This document shows, piece by piece, positions 16,846 through 24,504 of a stretch of 64,000 bases of DNA (positions are counted from its first letter, which is position 1; each line of letters begins with the position of its first letter). The translations under genes and the position numbers were made by a program. The notes below the pieces were generated by a model that was not told where the DNA came from, did not search any database, and saw nothing but the letters and a program-made list of their open reading frames with translations. The stretch is from Parapedobacter tibetensis (lineage in GTDB: Bacteria; Bacteroidota; Bacteroidia; Sphingobacteriales; Sphingobacteriaceae). The DNA lies in the NCBI RefSeq assembly GCF_024643205.1, contig NZ_JAMKQJ010000002.1:62001-126000 (forward strand), read 5' to 3'.

Positions 16846-17901
16846 ATGAACAAATTCATTTACTTCCCAGCAGTGCTGATTGCGTTCATTGCATCATGCA
16901 ATACGCAGAAGAATGCATCGAAATTCCGGTTCACAACACCGGAAGCAGGCATGGTGGTTAAAATCGGTGATGCCATTCCGCTGAAGTTGGAGTTTCCCAG
17001 TGATGTGTCCATCGATTCGATCGTATATTCGATGGATGATGAGGTACTGGCTCGAAAGACGGATAGCACACCTATAACCCTTGACACCGAAAAAGCGGCT
17101 TTTGGGAGCCGAACGATTAGTGCTCGACTCTATTATGGTGGCGAAGAGCGGATAGCATATAGCAACATTGTGGTGGTGCCCCCCACTCCGAAGCGCTATG
17201 GGTTCAAGGTTGTGAACGAATATCCCCATGATCCCAAAGCCTATACACAAGGACTGGAGTTCGATGACAATGGCGCCTTGTATGAGAGCACGGGAAACGA
17301 GAGTACCGGCCAAAATGGTAAATCTTCACTCCGTAAGATTAATTATCAAAGCGGAGAAGTGTTACGGCGGATTGATTTGGATGAAAATTACTTCGGCGAG
17401 GGGCTGACGATTGTCGGTGACAAAATCATCCAGCTCACTTGGCGCGAAAAGATCGGTTTTGTTTATAGCAAAAATAACTTTGCCAAGATTGGAGAGTTTC
17501 CATACGGTCAAAGCCCCGAAGGTTGGGGGCTTTGCTACGATGGCAATCGCCTCATCAAATCCGATGGCAGCAGCAAACTCTATTTCCTTAATAAGGACAC
17601 CTACGTTGAGGAGGGGTTCGTCGAAGTATTCAATGATCGAGGGCCTGTAGATAGTCTCAATGAACTGGAATACATCGATGGCAAGGTGTACGCCAATGTT
17701 TATCAGGAAGATACCATTGTCATTATAAACCCGCAGACAGGGGCCATTGAAGGAGAAGCCAATCTTATTGGTATCTATCCGGATAAGGCAACCAGTAACA
17801 ACGAGCTTAATGGCATTGCGTATGACCGACAGGGTGATCGACTTTTTGTGACGGGGAAACTTTGGAGCAAGCTTTATGAGATTGAGTTGATAGCACGGTA
17901 A
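16846..17901 (+). CDS. Glutaminyl-peptide cyclotransferase, plant/bacterial beta-propeller type, lipoprotein
   Basis: A 351-residue protein. The N-terminus is a lipoprotein signal ending in IASC (lipid-attached cysteine about residue 18), followed by an Ig-like strand-rich region (about 22-110). The rest is the five-bladed propeller glutamine cyclotransferase domain (PHDPKAYTQGLEF, GNESTGQNGKSSLRKI, NELNGIAYD). The family converts N-terminal glutamine to pyroglutamate, here outside the cytoplasm. The frame opens at an ATG at 16816, but a -7 promoter box lies between it and ATG 16846, so the latter is chosen. The stop overlaps the trkH start in TAATG. Confidence 0.88.
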   Translation: MNKFIYFPAVLIAFIASCNTQKNASKFRFTTPEAGMVVKIGDAIPLKLEFPSDVSIDSIVYSMDDEVLARKTDSTPITLDTEKAAFGSRTISARLYYGGEERIAYSNIVVVPPTPKRYGFKVVNEYPHDPKAYTQGLEFDDNGALYESTGNESTGQNGKSSLRKINYQSGEVLRRIDLDENYFGEGLTIVGDKIIQLTWREKIGFVYSKNNFAKIGEFPYGQSPEGWGLCYDGNRLIKSDGSSKLYFLNKDTYVEEGFVEVFNDRGPVDSLNELEYIDGKVYANVYQEDTIVIINPQTGAIEGEANLIGIYPDKATSNNELNGIAYDRQGDRLFVTGKLWSKLYEIELIAR

Positions 17902-19679
17902 TGTTTAGTGATATCAAATACTTTTTTAAGTACCGGGAGAAAGCGGTTGACCGGACCATGCTGTATATCAGTTTGCTCTGTGCATTGGCGGTCTTGTTTC
18001 ATGTGGGTTACAATAAAGACAAGGTTACCGCCCAATATTTCGATACCGTTAGCATCCGGCTGTTTTACGGGCTCTTTGCGTTGAATGTCCTTCGCACGAT
18101 ATTGTCCATTATCGTGGCAAAACGGGTGGAAGTGGCTCATTATGGTGGGCTGATACTCATGCTGTATTTTTCGATCGTTACATTGGCAAGGGTATCGGAG
18201 CATGGGGCTTTATCGTTTTTACAACAGGAAGAGTGGCTGTATCTGGGGGTTTTTGCCGTTTTTCTGACCGAACTATCCAAGAATAGCCTGTTTTTCGACA
18301 ATTTTTATTTTAATCCCACTATTCTTTTCGTCATCAGTTTTTTGGTGCTGATTCTGATAGGTACGTTGCTCCTGATGTTGCCACGCACCACACACGATCA
18401 ACCCTTGAGTTTTGTGGATGCATTGTTTATGGCCACAAGTGGGGTATGCATTACGGGGCTGTCGGTCATCGATGTATCTTCGCGCCTTACGATCTTTGGC
18501 CAATCCGTATTGATGGTACTCATTCAGGTAGGGGGCTTGGGCATCATGACCTTCACAGGCTTTTTCGGGTATTTCTTTTCGGGCGGGTTTTCGTATAAAA
18601 ACCAATTGATGTACAGCGAAATCCTTGGACATAACAAGGTCGCCTCGGTAATCAATACCTTGTTTAAGATTGTATTTATTACCTTGTTTTTCGAAGCAAT
18701 TGGAGCGGCGTTGATCTATTTTAGTATGGATGCTTCGGATTTTTCATCCAATGGCGAACGCTTGTTTTTCGCGGTATTCCATACCATATCGGCCTTTTGC
18801 AATGCGGGGTTTTCAATAATTAATGACGGTATGCACAACCCGATAATGCGCTTTAACTACAACCTACAGCTTGTCATCGCCATGCTGTTTATATTGGGAG
18901 GCTTCGGATTTGCCATTGTGCTGAACACCTATACCTTCATCAAACGCTGGGCAATCAATATTTTTAGGCGGATGTTTTATGGACGACCCTTTGTCTACAG
19001 GGCGTGGGTCATGAGTTTCAATTCGCGCCTGATTGCGTGGACAACCGCTATACTCATTGTTTTTGGGACAATAAGCACCGTTGTGTTGGAATATGACCAA
19101 ACGCTGGCTGAACACAATACGCTGTGGGGTAAATGGGTTGCGGCCTTTTTCTCCGGGACCTCAACGCGTACTGCGGGTTTCAACGTATTGGATATGGAAG
19201 GGGTTACGTTTCCTACCGTTATGCTGACGATGTTGCTGATGTGGATCGGAGGGTCCCCAGGTTCTACGGCGGGGGGTATCAAAACCACCACATTTGCTGT
19301 TGCATTCCTCAATATTATCAGCTTGGCCAAGGGGAAGGATAGTTTGGAGATTTTCAAGCGAAAGATATCAAACGATGCCGTGAACAAGGCTTTTGCCATC
19401 ATCATGTTGTCGTTGCTGGCCCTTGGGGTTTCTGTGTTTGCACTGACCATCACGGATGGCGACAAGGGACTGATGGATATTGCTTTTGAGTGTTTCTCGG
19501 CTTACGCCACCTGTGGACTCAGTTTAGGCATCACACCTGAACTCAGCGACGGGGGTAAAGTAATCATTACCTGTACCATGTTTATCGGTCGGGTTGGGCT
19601 ATTGACCTTGTTGGTGGCCCTAATAAAAAACACCAGGAACATGAATGTTGCATATCCGCAAGAGAAGGTGTTATTTTAA
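17901..19679 (+). CDS. TrkH/KtrB family potassium uptake channel subunit
   Basis: A 592-residue membrane protein. An extra N-terminal membrane region (about 1-125) precedes the four M-P-M repeats. Filter-like loops are visible: ATSGVCITGLSVID, HTISAFCNAGFS, GTSTRTAGFNV and SAYATCGLSLG. The SPGSTAGGIKTTT stretch is the conserved gating region before the last repeats. It takes up K+ (or Na+/K+) through a pore gated by the cytoplasmic TrkA/KtrA partner encoded next. It overlaps the preceding stop by one base and is followed after 21 bases by trkA. Confidence 0.93.
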   Translation: MFSDIKYFFKYREKAVDRTMLYISLLCALAVLFHVGYNKDKVTAQYFDTVSIRLFYGLFALNVLRTILSIIVAKRVEVAHYGGLILMLYFSIVTLARVSEHGALSFLQQEEWLYLGVFAVFLTELSKNSLFFDNFYFNPTILFVISFLVLILIGTLLLMLPRTTHDQPLSFVDALFMATSGVCITGLSVIDVSSRLTIFGQSVLMVLIQVGGLGIMTFTGFFGYFFSGGFSYKNQLMYSEILGHNKVASVINTLFKIVFITLFFEAIGAALIYFSMDASDFSSNGERLFFAVFHTISAFCNAGFSIINDGMHNPIMRFNYNLQLVIAMLFILGGFGFAIVLNTYTFIKRWAINIFRRMFYGRPFVYRAWVMSFNSRLIAWTTAILIVFGTISTVVLEYDQTLAEHNTLWGKWVAAFFSGTSTRTAGFNVLDMEGVTFPTVMLTMLLMWIGGSPGSTAGGIKTTTFAVAFLNIISLAKGKDSLEIFKRKISNDAVNKAFAIIMLSLLALGVSVFALTITDGDKGLMDIAFECFSAYATCGLSLGITPELSDGGKVIITCTMFIGRVGLLTLLVALIKNTRNMNVAYPQEKVLF

Positions 19680-19700
19680 CGCGCTAAATTTATTCATATT

Positions 19701-20387
19701 ATGAAGTACATTGTTTTAGGCCTTGGGAATTTTGGGAAGTCATTGGCCATTCGTCTCACCGAACTGGGGCATGAAGTGATTGGTGTGGACAACCGTATGG
19801 CTAAGGTTGAGCAGTTGAAGGAAAAAATTACCCACACCGTATGCATGGATAGCACGGATGTGGATGCGGTAAGTGCACTCCCCTTGAAGGATGCGCATGC
19901 TGTCATTGTGGCTATCGGAGAAGATGAGGGTGCTTCATTATTGACCACCGCGCTGCTGAAGCAACTCCCTGTGAAGCGGATCATTGGCCGGGTTGTTTCC
20001 GACCTCCAAAAGACGGTATTGGAGGCCATGAGCATTGACGAATACATCATGCCAGAGGAAGAGACGGCCGGTCGCTTGGCGATGCGTTTGGACAATATCG
20101 ATATTGTGGATTCCTTCAAAATATCGGATAAGTATAGCATCATCGAAACCAAGGTGCCCGCGAAATATGTGGGGATGACCCTGAAGGAGGCCAATTTGAC
20201 CAATAAATATAAAGTAATTGTGCTCACCACGCTTCAAACATCCGAGCGGCTTGAAAAGGGGAAAATGAAAATTTGCAAGGAGGCTACGGGCATAGCTAAG
20301 TCTGATACGGTGCTGGTAGAAGGAGACATCTTGGTCTTGTTTGGTGAGTTGAAGGATATCAACCGGCTTATCCAAAAAGGAGAGTGA
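19701..20387 (+). CDS. TrkA/KtrA family potassium channel regulator
   Basis: A 228-residue cytoplasmic regulator. An N-terminal RCK/Rossmann domain (GLGNFGKSLA at residues 6-15) binds nucleotide, and a C-terminal TrkA_C domain begins near residue 142 (KVPAKYVGMTLKEANL). It forms a ring under the channel encoded just upstream and gates it in response to ATP/ADP or NAD(H), and perhaps cyclic-di-AMP. This is one RCK unit, as in KtrA, not the duplicated TrkA. Confidence 0.93.
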   Translation: MKYIVLGLGNFGKSLAIRLTELGHEVIGVDNRMAKVEQLKEKITHTVCMDSTDVDAVSALPLKDAHAVIVAIGEDEGASLLTTALLKQLPVKRIIGRVVSDLQKTVLEAMSIDEYIMPEEETAGRLAMRLDNIDIVDSFKISDKYSIIETKVPAKYVGMTLKEANLTNKYKVIVLTTLQTSERLEKGKMKICKEATGIAKSDTVLVEGDILVLFGELKDINRLIQKGE

Positions 20388-20402
20388 ACCTCTCCATTGC
20401 CA

Positions 20403-20434
20403 TTTGCATATAAAAGCCATTTTATCTATGTTTG
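20403..20434 (+). promoter_or_regulatory. Promoter of the YfhO gene with extended -33 element
   Basis: TTTG (20403-20406), a 20-base spacer beginning CATATAA and ending TTTATC, and a perfect -7 TATGTTTG (20427-20434). The leader to ATG 20465 would be about 27 bases. Confidence 0.75.
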
Positions 20435-20464
20435 GCACTTGATCATTACAACCAATAGCAATAC

Positions 20465-22945
20465 ATGAAAACCTGGTTCAACAGTAATTCAACCCATCTG
20501 GCCATCATTGGCATATTCATCGCCATCAGTTTCCTGTATTTCCCCTCCGCGTGGCAAGGCAAGGTGCTGTATCAAAATGATGTGCTGCAAGCCCAAGCGG
20601 GACAAAAAGAAATCTTGGACATCAAGGAACGCGATGGGGATATGCCACTGTGGACCAATTCGATGTTTAGCGGGATGCCGACATACCAAGTGTTGATTGA
20701 CCTGCCAAATAACATCGGCACCTATATCATGAGGGGGTTCAAGGGAATTTTTCCACATCCCATCGATGTGGTGTTGTTGTACTTGCTCGGATCTTATTTA
20801 TTATTCAGTGTTTTGCGCATAAGGCCCTGGTTAGCCGCTGTTGGGGCTATTGCTTTCGCGTTCTCCTCGTATAATTTTATTTATATCGATGCAGGGCATG
20901 CCAATAAAACCTATGCGATTGCGTTCATGGCTCCGATATTGGCGGGAATCCTGTTGGCTTTCCGGGGTAAATACCTGTTGGGAACCGTCATATTGGCGTT
21001 TGCTATGGCCCTGGAAATCCGGGTAAACCATATCCAAGTGACGTATTACCTATTTTTGGTGGCGCTGATATTGGTGGGGATAGAACTCTATCATGCCGTC
21101 CGAGAGAAAAGGGTGCTAGGATTTGGCAAAGCCATAGCCTGTCAGGCCGGGGCTGTGATTATCGCCCTTGCCGTAAATGCATCCCTCCTTTGGCCTACTT
21201 ATGAATATAGTAAGGAATCAATACGGGGGCAGGCAAATTTGAAGACGGAAGGTACTCAACGGTCCGATAATGGTGTAAGTCGCGAATATGCCTACCAATG
21301 GAGCCAAGGGGTGGGTGAAAGCCTTACGTTCTTGATTCCAAATGCCTACGGTGGAGGGATATCTACGCAGTTGGATGCAACGTCCAACGTGGCAAAATTG
21401 GTGATGAGCAAGGGGGTTGATCCCAATCAGGCAATGCAGTTTGTGGCCAATTTGCCAACCTATTGGGGAGAGAAAGAGTTCACCTCGGGTCCATGGTATT
21501 TTGGAGCAGGTATTGTCTTCCTGTTTATATTGGGGCTGGTCATCGTCAAAGGTCGGCTTAAGTGGTGGCTAGTGGGAGCTACAGCGTTGGTATTGTTGCT
21601 ATCCTTTGGTAGACACTTTCCGTTGGTTTCCGATTTGTTCTTTGATTATTTCCCCATGTACAATAAGTTTAGAGCCGTCGAATCCATCTTGATTATGGCC
21701 GTGCTATTGGTGCCCATATTGGCTATATTGGCTATAAATGCAATTATTACCGATGGCAATACAATCAAGAACCTAAACAAAAAAGTACTATATGTTTTAT
21801 ATGGCGTGGGTGGTGTGACCTTACTTATTGCCATCCTGCCGGACCTCTTTTTGAGTTTCAAAAGTTCCAGCCACCAAGCCATGATTCAGCAATATGGCCA
21901 GCAGATGCGGGACAATACCTTTGCCAATGAAATGGTGGCAGCTTTGGTCAAGGATCGGGCAGCTTTGGCAAGGGCCGATGCTTTCCGTTCGCTGCTTTTC
22001 ATTGTGGTTACATTTGCATTGGTATGGCTGCTGGTCAAAAACAAACTCAAGGCGCAAATGGCCGTGGTGTTACTTGGAGCAGTCACATTGATTGATTTAT
22101 GGGGTGTTGATAAACGGTATTTGAATGAAGAGGGATTTGCAGACCAGCTGCAATTGACGCGGCAATTCAATGTGGAGCGCGAGGTGGACAAGCTCATCCT
22201 GATGGACAAAGATCCCAACTATCGGGTAATGGACCTGACGACAAATCCATTTGCCGATGCCCGTACATCCTATTTTCACAAGTCTATCGGTGGATACAGT
22301 GCTGCCAAGCTTATGCGCTACCAGGAAGTCATTGAAAGGCAGTTTGCAGGGGCCATCAATGAGGATGTGTTGGATATGCTCAATACACGCTATTTGATTA
22401 CAACAGATAACCAAAACAGCCAACGGATCCAGCGGCGGAGTACGGCGGCTGGCAATGCTTGGTTTGTGGAAAAGGTGACCTTGGTGAAGGATAACGAGGA
22501 GGAGATGCAGGCCATCAACGGGTTTAACCCGCTCAAGGAAGCATTTATTCATGAGGAGTTTAAGCTGCACTTGGACGAGAAGCGATTGGGGCAGCCTGGG
22601 AATGCGAGTATTAAGCTTACTTCATACCGCCCCGATCGGCTGGTATACGAATACTCGACTCCCAATGATGCATTGGCAGTATTTTCTGAAGTATGGTATG
22701 ACAAGGGGTGGAAGGCTTTTGTGGACGGGGAAGAACGCCCGATCTTACGGGCTAATTACCTATTACGGGCACTGCAATTGCCGGGAGGAAATCATGAAGT
22801 TGAATTTAAGTTTGAGCCGCGGTCCTATCACCTCGGCGAAACCATCTCCTTGATTGCGTCTATTGTGCTATTGTTGGGCTTGGGGGCTGTCATTTGGCTG
22901 GAGATCAAGCGTAAACCGGAGCAAGTGCCAACTAAAAAAGCTTAA
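20465..22945 (+). CDS. YfhO family membrane protein
   Basis: An 826-residue polytopic membrane protein with about a dozen hydrophobic segments over residues 10-560, an extracytoplasmic part about 560-790, and a last helix near 795-815. The arrangement (DVLQAQAGQKE loop, AFSSYNFIYIDAGHANKT) and the YfhO-style C-terminus match a GT-C-like family implicated in lipid-linked glycosylation in Gram-positives; its role in Bacteroidota is unknown. The stop overlaps the convergent rnhB stop by 14 bases. Confidence 0.85.
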   Translation: MKTWFNSNSTHLAIIGIFIAISFLYFPSAWQGKVLYQNDVLQAQAGQKEILDIKERDGDMPLWTNSMFSGMPTYQVLIDLPNNIGTYIMRGFKGIFPHPIDVVLLYLLGSYLLFSVLRIRPWLAAVGAIAFAFSSYNFIYIDAGHANKTYAIAFMAPILAGILLAFRGKYLLGTVILAFAMALEIRVNHIQVTYYLFLVALILVGIELYHAVREKRVLGFGKAIACQAGAVIIALAVNASLLWPTYEYSKESIRGQANLKTEGTQRSDNGVSREYAYQWSQGVGESLTFLIPNAYGGGISTQLDATSNVAKLVMSKGVDPNQAMQFVANLPTYWGEKEFTSGPWYFGAGIVFLFILGLVIVKGRLKWWLVGATALVLLLSFGRHFPLVSDLFFDYFPMYNKFRAVESILIMAVLLVPILAILAINAIITDGNTIKNLNKKVLYVLYGVGGVTLLIAILPDLFLSFKSSSHQAMIQQYGQQMRDNTFANEMVAALVKDRAALARADAFRSLLFIVVTFALVWLLVKNKLKAQMAVVLLGAVTLIDLWGVDKRYLNEEGFADQLQLTRQFNVEREVDKLILMDKDPNYRVMDLTTNPFADARTSYFHKSIGGYSAAKLMRYQEVIERQFAGAINEDVLDMLNTRYLITTDNQNSQRIQRRSTAAGNAWFVEKVTLVKDNEEEMQAINGFNPLKEAFIHEEFKLHLDEKRLGQPGNASIKLTSYRPDRLVYEYSTPNDALAVFSEVWYDKGWKAFVDGEERPILRANYLLRALQLPGGNHEVEFKFEPRSYHLGETISLIASIVLLLGLGAVIWLEIKRKPEQVPTKKA

Positions 22946-23528
22946 GCTGCGGATCAGTTACCCTGAATGATCGTCGATGATGGGGGGTGAAACCATGTTG
23001 TAGAATGGCACTGCGATGCTGTATGGTGGGATACCCTTTGTTTTGCAACCAACCGTACTGCGGAAATCCATTGGCAAGCTCCCTCATGTGGTCGTCACGG
23101 TAGGTCTTGGCCAAAATAGAGGCAGCAGCGATAGACAGGTATTTGCCATCCCCTTTTACGATGCAGCAATGTGGGGTTTGCTGGTAGGGGATAAATCGAT
23201 TGCCGTCAACGATAATGTATTCAGCCTTTAAATCTAATTGATCAAGTGCTCTATGCATGGCCAAATAGGAAGCATTATGGATGTTTATTTTGTCGATTTC
23301 CGCCGCGCTTACGCTGGCCACGGCAAAGGCCAAGGCTTCCGATTCGATGATGGGCCGCAATTCGTAACGTCGTATAGCGGACAGCTGCTTGGAATCTGTA
23401 AGTATTTCATGCCTGAAATCTTTAGGGAAAATCACTGCCGCGGCAAAAACAGGGCCGGCCAAACATCCTCTGCCTGCTTCGTCACAACCAGCTTCAACAA
23501 GAACGTCCTGGTGCTTGGATAGTAGCAT
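22932..23528 (-). CDS. rnhB: Ribonuclease HII
   Basis: A 198-residue RNase HII, which removes RNA from DNA-RNA hybrids, including single ribonucleotides. Catalytic aspartate/glutamate appear in CDEAGRGCLAGPV (about 16-28), with a further aspartate in IIVDGNRFIP. The SILAKTYRD motif is also conserved. It is encoded opposite to YfhO, and the two 3' ends overlap at a palindromic AGCTTAAGCT. Confidence 0.96.
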   Translation of the reverse strand: MLLSKHQDVLVEAGCDEAGRGCLAGPVFAAAVIFPKDFRHEILTDSKQLSAIRRYELRPIIESEALAFAVASVSAAEIDKINIHNASYLAMHRALDQLDLKAEYIIVDGNRFIPYQQTPHCCIVKGDGKYLSIAAASILAKTYRDDHMRELANGFPQYGWLQNKGYPTIQHRSAILQHGFTPHHRRSFRVTDPQLKLF

Positions 23529-23672
23529 TGTTTTCTTTCATTTCGTTAACAGGTAACAAAAATATACTTTTATCTTGAGGAATCAAGCGTATGTTTGATT
23601 TACGAGGAAGGCAATTAATCAAAGTTTAAATGCCTATATGTAATAATTCTTATACAATTAAACTTATCAATT

Positions 23673-24482
23673 ATGCTAGTGTCAAAATCACACATTTTGT
23701 TAGTAACCATGGCTTTGAAAGCGCTTACAATAATTGTCTTGATGTTTGCTGTAACGAATCCCGTTTCCGCCCAGCGGAATAAAGGCAACGTACAGCAATC
23801 GTTGGATCGGGCTACCGACATTGTTATTGACGGCAAACTTGACGACTGGGGCGATACGTTGATTTACGAGTATACAACCCAAAACCTTCGATATCACATC
23901 AAGAATGATGACGACAACCTATATGTGGCCGTACGAGTGAACGATAAAGACCGGCAGATGCAAATTTTTGCGCAAGGGCTCGCCTTCATGGTTAATACCA
24001 GGGGCAAAAAAAGAGAGGGTCCTACGGTTTATTTTCCTGTTGCCGATCGATTGGCCCTCCGTTCGATCATGTCTGCCGACAACGATGACCGCCCCGATGA
24101 CATGCGGAAAGGGGCACTGAAAGCCATCCGCGCCATTTATGTCATGCGGTTTGACGATGTGCTTGACGGACAGATTTCCTTGGAAAACACCTATGGTATC
24201 GATGCTCAAGCGACATTAGATACTACCGATGCAATGTGTGTAGAAATGGTGGTGCCGCTGGAGCGATTGGGTGTATCCATCAGCGACCAGGATGAGCTGG
24301 CCTTCAATGTGAAGATTAATGGGGTAATGGTGCCGGGGAGCGGCAGTTCGGCCAGCACCATGCGTAGGGGATACCCTTATGGCTATGGCTACGGTTATCC
24401 TTATGGTTATGGGCAGCAAACACCATCAAAGCCCCGGGAGGAGTCGGGCGTATGGGTAAAGGCTCCTTTGGCAAGAGAATAA
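23673..24482 (+). CDS. Secreted protein with CBM9-like domain and Tyr/Gly-rich tail, function unknown
   Basis: A 269-residue exported protein with a signal peptide ending about VSAQ. The IDGKLDDWGD opening followed by LRYHIKNDDDNLYVAVRV is typical of the carbohydrate-binding family 9-like beta sandwich, often used at the cell surface. The C-terminus has a repetitive tail of YGYGYPYGYG type. A second in-frame ATG at 23709 gives a shorter, classical signal peptide and may be the real start. It is followed 22 bases later by a large outer-membrane protein gene, so the two are likely co-expressed. The ligand is not known. Confidence 0.65.
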   Translation: MLVSKSHILLVTMALKALTIIVLMFAVTNPVSAQRNKGNVQQSLDRATDIVIDGKLDDWGDTLIYEYTTQNLRYHIKNDDDNLYVAVRVNDKDRQMQIFAQGLAFMVNTRGKKREGPTVYFPVADRLALRSIMSADNDDRPDDMRKGALKAIRAIYVMRFDDVLDGQISLENTYGIDAQATLDTTDAMCVEMVVPLERLGVSISDQDELAFNVKINGVMVPGSGSSASTMRRGYPYGYGYGYPYGYGQQTPSKPREESGVWVKAPLARE

Positions 24483-24504
24483 AGATTTTTTTATAAATAA
24501 CTAA

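Noticed and set aside
24360..24420. Tandem DNA repeat (GGTTATGGCTAT-like) as a minisatellite or CRISPR remnant
   Set aside because: It is in frame and encodes the Tyr/Gly-rich protein tail; units are short and there are no spacers.
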